Below the pieces are notes generated by a model. The model was not told where the DNA came from. It worked only from the letters and a program-made list of their open reading frames with translations, and did no database searches. The position numbers and the translations under genes were made by a program. From positions 11,295,999 through 11,359,998 of the forward strand of contig CM055111.1 in the NCBI GenBank assembly GCA_029204225.1: a stretch of 64,000 nucleotides of DNA, read 5' to 3'. This document shows, in pieces, positions 23,931-35,990 of this stretch (positions are counted from its first letter, which is position 1; each line of letters begins with the position of its first letter). The stretch is from Diphasiastrum complanatum (taxonomy: Eukaryota > Streptophyta > Lycopodiopsida > Lycopodiales > Lycopodiaceae).

Positions 23931-23956
23931 AATCTCGATTTTCTTTGATTTTCAAC

Positions 23957-25077
23957 ATGAAGATGATGCACGGAGTGTGCACTTGTGGACAATGCAAAAT
24001 CAGAAGAAAGTGTTTTTTTACCAAACCTTCAATACAGAAGACAGATGTTCGTTTATTTTGGGTGTTCAAACTAAATTTCAAACAAAGAGGATGTTGTGCT
24101 TGGATGCCATATTTGGCACTAATAGATTCAAGGTAATAAATGCAAAAATTGCAATTTGCTTTTCTTTGCATATAATTTTTCCTTTTTAAGTTCTCAAATT
24201 CAATGTGATGTTTGCATTATCAACTCTTCACAATATTGGCATTCGACACATTCCAAAATAGTGTACTAGTGGCATGGGTACTCACTAGCAGTTCAAAGAC
24301 CGAAGACGTCGGCCCATGGGTGCAGAAACTAAATGACAAGATACGTGAGTTGAATGTGAACTGGCAGCCAAATGGATTTATGGTGGATGTTGTTGACTGT
24401 GAAATAAATGCGTTAAGGTAAAAAAAATGTTTAGCAAAAGTCTATGTAAAAGTTGGTTTTCATGTTTTTGTTTGTTTTTGTGTCTTATCATTTGCGTGTA
24501 ATTTGTTTTGTAGATGCATATTTCAATGCCACATCTTCTTGTGTCTTTGGCATGTTCAAAGATGTTGGTTGAAGCATCTAATGTGCAAAGTTTGCAATTG
24601 GAAAAAGAGAATAAAAATATTTAAAATGTTAGGAGAAATTATGCACATTGGGGGCTATGACAAACCTTCAAGGGATGAAAACATAGAACGTGGACGTGAA
24701 CTTGTCAACTTCTTCATGGACACCTTCAAAGAAGAAGATATCTTTACGAAATACTTCAAAGATACATGGCTTTCAAAACTTGGTGCGTATTGCATATTCA
24801 AGTCATGTTTGCACTTTTTTGTGGCGCAATAAGCAATTAAACACAAACGCATCTAACTTTTTGAAACGTTTCAGATATGTGGATAAAGGCAACAAGGATT
24901 ATGCCTTTAGCAAACCAAGGCACAAATGGTGCCATTGAAGCCTTTCATGCCAATTTGAAGGGTCGTCACCTTCTCACAAAAAAAGCTATGAGAAACAGGC
25001 GGGTCGATTGGTTATTGCACGTATTGTTGAATGATGTGGAAAACCATTACTCATACCTAGATTTTTGTGAAACTTAA
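23957..25077 (+). pseudogene. MULE (MuDR-type) transposase fragment with introns
   Basis: Four exons can be joined: about 23957-24132, 24218-24417, 24514-24782 and 24875-25077. Introns 2 and 3 have GT-AG ends and preserve phase. Intron 1 has a GT donor, but the expected acceptor AG reads AT (24216-24217). The protein shows the plant MULE transposase core: RSVHLWTMQNQKKVFFYQ, CLDAIFGTNRFK (first catalytic Asp), LAFDTFQNSVLVAWVLTSS, FMVDVVDCEINALR (second Asp), IFLCLWHVQRCW, and NGAIEAFHANLKGRHL (catalytic Glu). The N-terminal part and the SWIM zinc finger are absent, and homologous-looking sequence continues past the TAA. Probably a decayed copy of a MULE or of a domesticated relative. Confidence 0.78.
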
Positions 25078-25197
25078 GGTTTTATTACAAACAACACAAA
25101 GGAGAGGTTAGTGGAACATGCTTTGATTCAAACACGTAAAATTCCAGATTCCCATGTGTCCCTTTCCTTTGATCTAGATATTCCTTCGACTGTCATT

Positions 25198-26015
25198 TGT
25201 TAGATTTCTTATGCTCAACCTTAACAAATCGTTCAAATAATGAGCATCCTGAAAACAGCCGAGACCGACAACATTTTTCGGACCTTCACATTTTTCCAAA
25301 AACTTCGTTTTTCCTTAAAAGATTTTTCCGTTTTAAAGCATTGTCGCCTTTTTTGCACCTTCGAAAAAATGCGACACTGTCGGGTTTTTTCGCCTTTTCC
25401 GCACCTTAGGGATTTTTGTGCTTTAATCATTTTAAGGCACTTTCGCCTGTTTTCACACTGTCATGAAAAAGCGACATTGTCGTGAAAAAGCAATAGTCGG
25501 ATTTTTCTGCATTTTTGCACCTTCAGAAAAAATGTGACACTGTGACCAAATTTCATTTTAAAGGCATTGTCGTCTTTTTCGCATTTCTCTGCCTTCGCTT
25601 TAAAGGCACCTTCGGGATTTACATGCTTTCTCTGTTCAAAGGCACCTTCGCATTTTTCGGGTTTTTCCAACAGTGGCGGACCGACGTCGCCAACTTATCA
25701 TCAACCCTAAAAACAACTGGACCGCTAAATATCCCAAAGGCGGTTACCCACTTTGTACATATACAAAGACTAGCGTAAATAGCATTCAATGTTTGTAAGA
25801 TATTTTTTGAAGACACTTGTAAATATATACTACTAGCTGAAAAATGTACTCGCTATTGATATTAATCAGAGTGCAATCTTTGTCTCACTACTGTATTGTT
25901 CATTTGCGCAATTTTATATGAATGATTCATCTTGAACATTTCTGTTGCTAATTGTGTTTCCGTTCCTACATGCCTATGCTCAAGCTTCTGCTGCCTGTCC
26001 TCTCGATTTACGACA
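25198..26015 (+). repeat. 5' LTR of copia B (818 bp)
   Basis: It starts TGTTAGATTTC and ends TTACGACA just before the primer site. U3 (25330-25640) is full of CGACACTGTCG and TTTTTCGCC words. It carries about 90 bp near its start (25215-25310) that the 3' LTR lacks. Confidence 0.85.
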
Positions 26016-26027
26016 TGGTATCAGAAC
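26016..26027 (+). promoter_or_regulatory. Primer binding site of copia B
   Basis: TGGTATCAGAAC directly follows the LTR end CGACA. Confidence 0.8.
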
Positions 26028-26159
26028 GGGAATTTCAGTAATCTGCATCTCTAATGCGGATTATCAGTGTCGTTTCTACCAAGACGTTTCTCTAGCAAAC
26101 GCGCAGCCAACAGTATTCCAACAATCGTTGTTTCTACCAACGATCTCGTTCAACCAGAA

Positions 26160-26679
26160 TGGATCCATCACCTAGTTCATCTCTCATTGACAAACTCGAT
26201 GGAGATAACTGCCATTTATGGAAATTCAAGATGAAGGTTATACTACAAATAACTGTAGGACATTGTTGATGGCACAAAGCTCAAACCAGAAGGTGATGTA
26301 GACAGCATCACCAAGTGGAGACTGAGAGATGGCGAAAGCATTTCCTATGATCACCCTCAAAAATCTTATGGAGCAGATGACTGCAACTGGCTTAGTCATA
26401 GAAGATTTCGATGCACTCATGACTCTATTATCGAGTCTACCCGAAGCCTACGAAAATTGGGTAATGGCAATTTCTACCCAGGAGCACCTCACTCTATCAA
26501 CAATAATTTCGCTGCTTCTACAAGATAAGATCAGAATATCAACATTCTCCTCAGGCTCAAAATCAGATCCTCAAGCTCTACATTCGAAAAATCATAAGTT
26601 TAGATCCAAAAGATCTACAAAGTTAGGTTATACTGACAAGAAGAGCAACATGCAGTTTGGACTAAATTATGATTCATGA
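26160..26679 (+). pseudogene. Copia B Gag, internally deleted
   Basis: The start MDPSPSSSLIDKLDGDN, then HLWKFKMKV, is followed by a frameshift. The next part (26329-26676) joins MAKAFPMITL directly to NLMEQMTATGLVIEDFDAL, so the middle of UBN2 Gag is missing. The end reads LTLSTIISLLLQDKIR. Confidence 0.78.
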
Positions 26680-26689
26680 TCGAATTCAA

Positions 26690-27215
26690 CCTCTTTATCA
26701 TTCCAACCACTGCAGAAACTATTATGCAGATATTGTAAGAGGACACTAGCCATGAAATCAAGGACTGCCGAACTTTGAAGTACAACAACGAAAAAGAAGA
26801 AGTAGTTCCAACAACAAGCACACAGTGCTACAACAAGTCACTCAATTCAGCAACAAGAAGAAGATGAAGCAACGTTCATGACCAAAGTTGGTGAACATCA
26901 GGATATAAATTCCTGGTATCTAGATTCCGGAGCAACTCAACGTATGACTTACCATCGCGACTGGTTCAAAGACTATAATTCATTCACCCACTCTCGAGTT
27001 GTGCAACTTGGAGACAAATCATCGCATTCAATCGAAGGTGAGGGAACAATCAGAGTTGAATTCCAAAGAGGTGAAGTCAAGATGTTGTCCAACGTTCTCC
27101 ACGTTCCAAATCTGACCAAGAAAGCAAAATCACCGATTCAAGTCGGAGGGTCGAATTCAATACAGAAGGTTGCACATTTATTGACAAATCCCAAAAGGTT
27201 CTAGCATTTGGAAGA
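26690..27215 (+). pseudogene. Copia B zinc knuckle and protease
   Basis: The zinc knuckle (LLCRYCKRT, about 26718) has lost its frame after the second Cys. The protease follows in an open frame (26878-27201): WYLDSGATQRMTYHRDW with D-S-G intact, then SIEGEGTIRVEFQRG and LSNVLHVPNL, after which the frame shifts. Confidence 0.75.
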
Positions 27216-28110
27216 AGAAGCGGCTATCTTTACAAACTCAGCCATTGTTATTCTTCTAACAGTCAAGCTCTCCACACAACCACTTCTGAATCAACTGATA
27301 TGTTGTGGCATTTCAGACTAGAACACCTTAATTTCCAAAGTATTCAACAAATGTCTGCTCAGAGTCTAGTACAAGATCTATCGTTTGTTAGCAAGCCAAC
27401 TTTTCCATGCGAAAGCTGTATTATCAACAAGCATGCTAGAAGCCCCTTCACTTCAGACTCAGTTCATACATCCAAGGGCTTGCTTGACCTTGTACATAGC
27501 GACATTTGTGGCCCGATGCATACTACTTCCATAGGAGGAGCTCTCTATTTTCTAACCTTCATCAACGACTTTTCTCAAAGGACTACTACTTACTTTATGA
27601 AGAACAAATCCGAAGAGTTCAAGTTCTTCAAGCAGTTCAAGGCATCTGCAGAAAACCAGACTCAGAGGAAGATCAAATCTCTACGCACATATGGAGGGGG
27701 AGAGTATATCTCCACAACATTCAAGGAGTTCTGCAAGGCCAACGGAATACATCAACAATTTACAACTAGCTACTCACCTCAGTCCAATGGTGTAGCTGAA
27801 CAGAATAAACGCACGATTATCAAAAGTGCCAAGAGCATGATGGCCCATGCCTCTCTTCCAAAGAAATTCTGGGCATAAGCTGTTACTACAACTGCTTACT
27901 TATAGAAGCGATCCATCACCAAAGCCTTGAATGGCAAGACACCTTATGAGGTGTGGACATGATCAAAACCATCACTCAAATAGGAGTGTTTGGATGCATC
28001 GCTTTTGCTCAGATCCCCGAAGATCTAAGAAGAAAGCTAGATGACAAAAGCTAAAAAACGATTGTCATTGGCTATTTCCCATATCACAAGGCATACAAGC
28101 TCTACAATTT
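27215..28110 (+). pseudogene. Copia B GAG-pre-integrase and integrase
   Basis: The frame is open at 27300-27875. The zinc-binding HHCC is present (WHFRLEHLNF and CESCIINKH), then LVHSDICGPM with the first catalytic Asp. The usual D-NGGE box reads RTYGGGEY, so the second Asp is lost. NGVAEQNKRTI keeps the Glu. A stop at 27877 precedes ALNGKTPYEVW and a frameshifted C-terminus to 28110. Confidence 0.85.
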
Positions 28111-28440
28111 GGATATTGAGAAGGCATTCACCTGTAGAGATGTCATTTTTGTGGAAGACCAGTTCATCGACCACAAGAGAAAAGCTGCTGACAAATCCGA
28201 CCCAAGAATCGAACACCCAAATTCTGATCTAGGGATTCAACTGCAGAAAAGCGACACTGACTCAAACAATGAATCAGAATCTCAACGAGTCAACACACAT
28301 CAGAGGACTGAAGTTCAAACCAGAAGGTCGAATAGGTCCGGACAGCCTCCATCTAGATTTATGGATGATCTGGCCTACTACTTTGTGTAGGAACCAACCA
28401 CCGTTTCTGAGGCAATGTCTACTCTTGATGCTAACTAGTG
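28110..28440 (+). pseudogene. Copia B linker between integrase and RT
   Basis: The acidic linker contains CRDVIFVEDQFIDHKRKA, SDPRIEH and RRSNRSGQPPSRFMDDLAY. It is open from 28109 to 28387, ending in a TAG where the 19-kb relative reads Gln. Confidence 0.75.
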
Positions 28441-28444
28441 GAAA

Positions 28445-29340
28445 GCAGGCGATGGACGCCGAATTCGATTGTCTGATAGAGAATCAAACACGGACAGTCA
28501 CTGAGCTGCCAAAGGACCGAAATCCAATTCCATGCAAATGGATATTCAAGACGAAGTACGACGCTGAAGGGATGCTAAAGCGTTACAAGGCCAGACTAGT
28601 CGCCAAAGGCTTTTCCCATATTCCAAATCTGGATTATTCTGAAACCTTCAGTCCAGTCGTCAAACATGCTTCAATCCACCTACTTTTCTCTTTTGCGGCC
28701 GCAACAGATCTTGAAGTCCACCAGATGGATGTCCATACCGCTTTCCTAAATGGAACTATCGAAGAGGAAATCTCTATGTCGCAGCTAGAGGGATACGAAC
28801 TCAAGGGCAATCAAAAGCACCTTGTATGCAAAATCCATAAGGCTCTTTACAGGCTGAAACTTTTACCTTGAGCCTGGTTCTAGAATATCAACGCATTTCT
28901 GATAGAGAATGGTTTTATTCCAAACTCAGCATACTCAAATGTCTACTTCAAGTCTGTATCAGATTATTTCATCATCAGCACTCTCTATGTAGATGATACA
29001 CTGCTATTCAGTAACGATCTGAATATAATGAAGGATACCAAATGCATGTCGGCCCAGGAATACAAGATGACTATCCAACCCACCATTGTCTCGGAATCCA
29101 AATCCAACGAGATCGACTCAGCAGACTGATTCTTATCATTCAACAACGATATCTCAACAATGTGCTGGAAAAGTATGGTATGGCCAACTGCAAACCAAGT
29201 CACTTTCCACTCGACCCTGGACTAAAATTTTCAAAGGAACAGTCTCCTCAAACTGAGGCAGAGAAGGAGGAAATGAAGCGCTACCCATTTCAATCCATCA
29301 TCGGCTCACTGATGTATGCAATGATCTGCACGTGATCAGA
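28445..29340 (+). pseudogene. Copia B reverse transcriptase
   Basis: Open from 28445 to 28869 with [61 protein letters not shown] and CKIHKALYRLK. After stops, the catalytic box STLYVDDTLLFSND (about 28977-29020) is readable. It is followed by frameshifted thumb sequence. RT copies the element RNA into DNA inside the particle. Confidence 0.85.
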
Positions 29341-29971
29341 CCTTGCATATTCGATCAATACACTTAGCCAGTTCCTATCAAATCCAGGTTTTACTCACTA
29401 GAAAGCGCTAACAAAGGTCATGAAGTACATCCAAGCAACGAAAACTCTCAGCATATGCTGCAGAGGCAGCCAAACTGCCAATATCTTTGAAGCCTACACA
29501 GATGTGGATTGGGCAGGAGATATCGATACCAGAAAATCAACTTTTGGATTTGTATTTTTATACAACCAAGGCCCAATCTCATGGAACAACAGGAAGTAGA
29601 CCTCGGTTGCATTATCATCAACGGAATCTGAATACATAGCTGCCACAAATGCAACCAAAGAGGCGATCTGGCTAAGGCAATTGCTTGCAGACCTCAACCT
29701 TGCACAAACACTTCCTACAACAATCTATTGTGACAATCAAAGCACAATAGCGTTATCTCTCAATCCGAGATTTCACTCTCAAAGCAAACATATCGAAATT
29801 AGGTATTATTACCTTAGAGAGAAAGTGCATAGCAAGGAAGTAGCATTGGTTTTCTGCAGAACAAACTACATGGCAGCAAATTACTTCACAAAGGCTCTAT
29901 CAATGGAGCAACATCTCAGATTTAATGATATGTTAAATCTGAAGATCAAAGTTTTTCAGGATCCGCATTAA
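29340..29971 (+). pseudogene. Copia B RNase H
   Basis: This shows SDLAYSINTLSQFLSNPG, FEAYTDVDWAGDIDTRKST (RNase H start with catalytic Asp), ALSSTESEYIAATNATKEAI (catalytic Glu), YCDNQSTIALS (Asp) and SKHIEIRYYYLREKV. Two in-frame stops are present. The last codons run into the polypurine tract. Confidence 0.85.
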
Positions 29972-29978
29972 GGGGGAG
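29970..29978 (+). promoter_or_regulatory. Polypurine tract of copia B
   Basis: AAGGGGGAG is directly before the 3' LTR. Confidence 0.75.
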
Positions 29979-30565
29979 TTTTAGATTTCTTATGCTTCCT
30001 TAAAACATTTTTCCGTTTTAAGGCACTGTCGCCTTTTTCGCACCTTCGAAAAAAAAGTTGATACTGTCGGGTTTTTTCGCCTTCTCCGCACCTTATGAAT
30101 TTTTGCGCCTTAATCGTTTTAAGGCACTTTCGCCTTTTTCACACTGTCGGGAAAAAGCGACACTGTCTGGAAAAAGCGACATTGTCGGGAAAAAGTGACA
30201 GTCGAGTTTGTTGCGCATTTTTGCACTTTCGAGAAAAAATGCGACACTATGACCAAATTTCATTTTAAAGACATTGTTGTCTTTTTCGCATTTCTCTACC
30301 TTCCCTTTAAAGGCACCTTCGGGATTTTTTTGCACCTTCGGGATTTACATGCTTTCTTTGTTCAAGGGCACCTTCGCGTTTTTCGAGTTTTTCCAACAGT
30401 GGCAGACCGACATCGCCAACTTATCATCAACCCCAAAAATAGCTGGACTGCTAAATATCCCAAGGGCGATTATCCACTTTGTACATATACAAAGACTGGC
30501 GTAAATAGCATTCAATGCTTCTAAGATATTTTTTGAAGACACTTGTAAATATATACTACTAGCTG
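29979..30565 (+). repeat. 3' LTR of copia B, truncated
   Basis: It matches the 5' LTR from its start (TTTTAGATTTC; the TG terminus has become TT) as far as ATATACTACTAGCTGAA. Then the similarity ends near 30565, so about 170 bp of U5 are missing. Confidence 0.82.
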
Positions 30566-30877
30566 AATCAAGCAATGTAAATGTTTTAACATTATAAACC
30601 CCGGTATGTAACAAAATTCATGACAAACTAATGAACACTATCGGTGATGGAGATGCCTCAGGTGGACGATCCAAGATACAAAAGCTCATCAAAAGCCATG
30701 ATTGTCTTGATATTATCGCCCTCCATTCTGCTCTGTAGTGGAGATGAAATCCATCGTTGTCTCTCCCTTTCTCTCTACCATCGCGCTCTCTCTCTCTGTC
30801 TCTCTCTATCTCTCTCAACTCACATTATCCATTACTCTCTCTCTCTCTCTCTAACCCCTCAACTCACATTATCCATT

Positions 30878-30949
<72 letters not shown>

Positions 30950-31250
30950 CTCTTTATCTCAATCGAATTCTTTGGATCCATCGCTACCCTGCTCTTTCTC
31001 TCTCTCGAAAATTCTCTTTCTGGAAGTTTCCAAAAGCAAACGTTCTCTCTCTAAAATCCACATGTTTGCCCTTCAATCCCACTTCAATTGCCCATCAACG
31101 ACGTTCTAGGGCAAACCTGGGCCAATGAAAATTTGCAAAACCCATTTTGTCCATGATTGCCCACATCTCTATCTCTTCATGTGTGTGTGTGTGTGTGTGT
31201 GTCTCTCTCTCTCTCTCCCTCTCTCTCTATGGTGTGTGGTCTCTGTTACA
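30566..31250. other. Microsatellite-rich region
   Basis: A 43-bp unit containing CAACTCACATTATCCATT is repeated in tandem (about 30817-30880), followed by a (CT)n run at 30879-30945 and a (GT)n/(CT)n compound run at 31182-31230. Such tracts occur in plant 5' untranslated regions, but no coding exon follows that I can support. Confidence 0.6.
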
Positions 31251-33225
31251 ATTAGTCTCAGCAGAGTTTGATATAAAGAAGGTCCTTTATTTTACAGGGA
31301 TTGTCCTTTCAAAAGTGGAGGGAGCCCCCAAGAGTCACCGGGAGCAGGCATGTATGGAGAGAAGAGCCGGAGATGGTATAGGCCCTAGGGGGGGCCAATG
31401 AGCAGGCACCTGCAACGTTTGTGGGTGCTGAAATGCATGATATGGGGAGTCAGTGGAAGGCCGCCTCGAGGGCGGGAAAAGCTGATAAAAAACTGAAAGT
31501 CAAAAAACAACGCAAAACGAAATCGACGAGAAGAAATAAACTAGAGGTTTAACGAAGAGAAGCAATAAACCAGAAATAAACTGACGAGAAGAAATAAACG
31601 AGAGCTTTAACGAAGAGAAGCAACAGTTTTTCGAACCGTCAAGGACCAGTTCGTTCGACATGGCGACTATTGCAGCGAAGAATCGAATTGCGCATACGCA
31701 TCACTCTCCTCTGTCTGCGATTCTCCCACAAATTTGTCTGGAATTGTAGTTGACGTATGGATCTGTGATCTTCCATGATGTGCAATCAATCAATCCTACA
31801 GTATTGATGCCACTTAAGCGACCATCGCACGCATAAGCAGACCACTGTCTTTACAAGGTCAGTTTTGTCATGCTCTGTAAAATTTAGATGGTGCTTTCAA
31901 GCGCAGGATACCAGATGCTCGCATTAGAATAAGGTTTGATTTACATCTCTCTTGTTTGGTATGTAAAAGTTATCAGTGACAAAAGTACCGTGAATGTTTG
32001 ATTATGAGCGTCTCTGGTATTCATTTTACAACATGCTAAACAACAAAGGCTCAACAGTTTAAGGTTCGACTGAAAGTTCTCAAGACCTGTTGAACTTTAT
32101 CTAGTATTTCTGATTCACTTGAAACTATGATGTTGATATCATAACTGTCTAATGTGGAGTCTTCCAATGAGTTGCATTTCGGTGAAGACTTCCAGTTCAT
32201 GTACTTGAGGTCAGGACGTGTACTCCAATCAGCCGGAGAAATAAGGTCATACAAGAAAAACTATCGTCTAATGTGCAGCGTAAGCTTTGGCTATCGTAGT
32301 CGGTCAAAATAAATTCATTTTTCTACTTGATATGCTGAGCTGCATACAAGGAGTACAGTATTATGTTTATTCAACGAGCGAAATTCACAAACATGTCCCC
32401 CATGTCGTTTAGTGGATCTTCTCATTCTTTCGGCATTTAGAGTGTAGGCTCTGTCGGTGGAAGATCTAACTTGAGGGTCTCTATTGCTCTCGACTCCTTT
32501 CTCTTAACTTCAACAGTATTTTGTCGATCTGTGGGTTGCCGGACAATTTCGTTCTGTTACTTATAATTCTATGGAGGTTGCTTGGTTTAATAGTTTCGAA
32601 AACATTGCGAACGAAAACTCATGAAAGTAGCAACTAAAGGTTGGGCTTACCCTCCATGACAGGTTTGTGGCCTTCATCTCCCATACCGTTTCTTATGTCT
32701 GGGCTGATTTGAGAACATGCAATTTCAGCTCACATACTTTTATAACTTCACTTCTATGTTCGCATCTTGGCGAACTTTTTAGAGTTGTATCTTAGAAGCC
32801 CAATTTAATGAGAAAATTTCTGGCTGCTTTTGCGTGCCATTGGTCTTGAAACAGTTCATCTGGCCTTACAAAGAGTTGTTATGATAGTTATGCCCAGAAA
32901 CATATTGGCTTATCACTACTCGCTTTGTCGGACGTGCAAGGTTGACAACGTGCTTGGAACATAAACGTGACAGGGGACTCTCTTTTACTCGGGCATTCTC
33001 CTGATAAATGTAATCCTTCTTTATTTCAGATTTTCCTTAGGGCAAAAGAGCACATTGTTCAAAATTGGAAAGGCAAACATGGATAATGGGGGACAATCGG
33101 CAAACGTGAAATGCCAGACTATGCTTTGGACTTTAGGATAAATATGCACCATTTGATAGGGGGACAATTGCCACATATGAACATTTCACTTCATGGATAT
33201 CTAGCCTCACATGTGATAACATAGT
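31251..33225. other. Unassigned sequence with a 58-bp tandem duplication and one coding-like frame
   Basis: Two copies of a 58-bp unit start at 31525 and 31583 (GACGAGAAGAAATAAAC). On the minus strand, 32254-32051 is a frame of 67 codons with protein-like composition (DLKYMNWKSSPKCNS, YDINIIVSSESEIL), but I recognise no family and see no certain splice sites. The rest shows nothing. Confidence 0.4.
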
Positions 33226-33229
33226 TGAC

Positions 33230-34010
33230 GAGAGCCTATCGTATCTGGTGTACATGGCTTTCTACTTTGGATTGGGCTAATCTTTCACGTCTTCAGGTTG
33301 GTAGGTTATATAGGATGATCAGGAGTAAACCTTTAGTACCATGTCATATTGTGTTAGCAGAATTTGCTGTTCCCCCTGTATAAGCAGAGACCATTTTCAG
33401 GTTGATACTTTTTTTTTGTAGTGGATCAGGGAGATAGAGAATATTGGATGATACTAGATACCCATGTATTGCTCTTAGATCTTCATTCTCAAAGCCATCT
33501 TCTACATTCATTTCACAAATACCAGAGGGACTCACTCTTACATCATGCAGTCCATCTATAGCTCACATGCGTGTACGAGGTGGTTTGGACCTTTGAAGGT
33601 CAAAACAGATTTCTATAGGTTGCATTTTCTATGTATGACTTGGAAAGCATTGACATGTGCACCATACCTATTTGAATCATCTTACACCCTTGATATACCA
33701 TTGGATGGACAATTGAGGGTATCCTCCCATCAGTCTTAACTAGAAGCTAGTTGTTTTAAGGGGATTGATCAGGGGCACAAACTTTGCCCGATCTGTTTTA
33801 TGGGTGAGGTGGAGACTGAAGAGCACCTTTTTTTTCGATGTCCGTTCTATTATGAGATTAGGGAAAGATATTATTGCCTTTTTCAAGACTCTCCAGCTAC
33901 ATTACAATTTTTGATTGATTATGAGAATCACAGATGTGTTGGTCTCATGTTGCAAGAGATGTTGCATTTGCGATTTGATATTGTATGCACCCATTGTAGT
34001 CCTTAGCTTT
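33230..34010 (+). pseudogene. LINE (non-LTR) tail with zinc-binding motif
   Basis: Weak frames resemble the region after RT in plant LINE-type ORF2 proteins: CHIVLAEFAVPPV, ACTRWFGPLKVK and QLRVSSHQ. The best part is CFKGIDQGHKLCPICFMGEV followed by ETEEHLFFRCPFYYEIRERY (about 33751-33870), a zf-RVT type C-x2-C...H...C motif. Stops and shifts break the earlier part. No RT catalytic core is visible upstream. Confidence 0.6.
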
Positions 34011-35985
34011 TGATTACATCATTTCTCTCCAAGAGGCGGTACATGGATTTAGAAATAGAAAATGATCATCCCATTCCTCTCAAGCATCAAGGCTCAATGA
34101 ATCGTGCTTAGAAGGGTCATAGACTTTACAACATCGACTCATTCCTAGACATCATTCCACATGACATCCCAGACGTGTCAACAACTTTGGATATATCATC
34201 ATACTTCATTGTTACATAAGGATTAGAGAGTTTCATGTTCATGACTTTTTTTTACAGTTCATTGTAGTCGTGTAGAGAGGCACAACTTGGATATTACTTC
34301 ATATGGAAACTTTTTTGGGAGACGTTGTTTATATGCTCCCAATTGATGATATTCATACTTTGGATGTACGATCACATTGGTATCTCATATCCTTAGTTCC
34401 TCCCTTTAACAAATTGTTGAGAAAGTTCAAAGTTGTGAATGGAGTAAAAGAGAATTCAAAGAAAACCTTGCTAAGGGAGATGGTTTGATAACAATTTTGG
34501 ATTAATAGAGGATGTTGCCCAATTATAGCCAAGTATGGAAACTCCATTCAAGAGAGTGTAACCAAATTTTTTTTATTGCATTCAACTCTCCATGCTAAGC
34601 TCAAAGCTAGACACCCTTCTATTTATATGTCAATAAAAAGCAAATCACATGAATGCAAACATGTCAATGATCTTAATTACAAATAGAATCTTGTTGAATG
34701 GAGGAATTAAGGTAATGAAAATGCATGAAAAAATCAAAACAACACATCGAGAATTTAAAGACTATGTTTATGTATATACTATATAGATATTCCCTCATTT
34801 ATTGAATCTAGTTCTAGATTTTTTAAAACCTATAATGGGAGGAGTTCCAAGGGACAATAATTGGTTATCATTAACTTGATCCCTCAAATCCCTCAAAACT
34901 TACAAATATTTGTGAAAAAGCTATCTTCTCTACTGTTATCGTAAATTGATTTTGACAATGGTAACTAACTAGAGCAATTACTAAAGATTGATCTTATGCT
35001 ATGATTCATTATTTTTATGTTGAGTTATGTTGCAACGGATCGCGTTTCGTTGCAACAGCGATCCGGAATGACCGTTCCTGATCGCCAACGTTCTGGACAA
35101 TGGAGTGTTGTCCGGATCACTTTTTTTTTAAACTATTTTTTCTCATAAAAGTCCAAAAAAAAAAACCATTAAATGGCCTAAGAAAAACGTTAATAGGAGC
35201 AGAATTTTTTTTTCGTTCTGTCCAAACAATTTCGGACACCAATAAATCTATTTTTTTTGGGAAAAAAAAAAAAAATTAGTGCACGTTCCGGGAAACCCTA
35301 ATGGAATTTCCTGGCTTGCATTTTGGATCATGTTCCGGAACTTGTTCCAGATCGCGTTCCAGATCAAAACGTGCAACTTTGGTTTAGAGTAGTAATTTGG
35401 AAGCTTTGAGTGGAACCATCGCTTCTCTTTACCCCACCTACATTATTGCTCTTCATATGTAGATAGAAAGATTTCAACTTTTCAATACTTAGCAATTGAT
35501 CTTCTTATGCCTTTGCAACACCACATAAATCTCCAATGTATCAATTTTTCCTCATGAAAATTTTCTAAGAATATATGCTTGTCTTTTTTGTGTTATATGA
35601 GCAACTTAGTAACTTTGTCAATCTCTAAAAATTCGTTGCATTCATTACACAGACATAGTCCATACATATATTTCCATACATTGACTTGCTACTTATTTTG
35701 ATGCCACTTTATAGTTACTGGGCCTATTTACCAAGTTAGCAACATAAACTTCTTATTCGACTTAGAAAGGGGAGCCCATAGCACATCTTCTAGAGAGAAT
35801 ATTTGACTTTCTTGTCTCTCTTATTTTGTTAAGTGTAGATTAATATAAGTAGAAGCAATTGAATATCTCATTAGGTAGTTGATTGATTTGGTGTTTTGAG
35901 TGTTTTGTTGGAGATCTTTCAAAGAGATTCGCTTTGGCTATTGATAGTTCACGATTTTCATTGAGTATTCCTAGTTGGAGATTGC
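34011..35985. other. Unassigned AT-rich sequence
   Basis: No coding frame is recognised. At 35029-35056 an 11-base inverted repeat (GTTGCAACGGA / TTCGTTGCAAC, one mismatch) begins a patch, up to about 35370, rich in the words GATCGCGTT and GTTCC. Long A and T runs occur at 35130-35280. Confidence 0.5.
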
Positions 35986-35990
35986 TTTGT
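35986..35990. repeat. Target-site duplication of G2, left copy
   Basis: TTTGT immediately left of G2, identical to 42532-42536 immediately right of it. Confidence 0.85.

Larger units (their letters stand above)
25198..30565 (+). mobile_element. Ty1/copia element B, nearly full structure, 3' LTR truncated
   Basis: 5' LTR 25198-26015, primer site 26016-26027, gag to RNase H 26160-29971 in the copia order (protease, integrase, RT, RNase H), polypurine tract 29970-29978, and a 3' LTR from 29979 cut off near 30565. The order integrase before RT defines Ty1/copia. Gag has an internal deletion, and pol has many stops, so the copy is dead. The fragments at 15.5-19.9 kb are relatives. The missing 3' end prevents a target-site check. 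Confidence 0.88.

Noticed and set aside
30644-31128. Ser-Leu-rich frames at the CT tract
   Set aside because: They come from the CT microsatellite and flanking CT-rich DNA; no conserved protein features.
31147-31401. 84-codon frame with a possible splice acceptor (TTTATTTTACAG)
   Set aside because: The N-terminal half is a GT/CT repeat and the rest matches no family; a single splice-like site is weak evidence.
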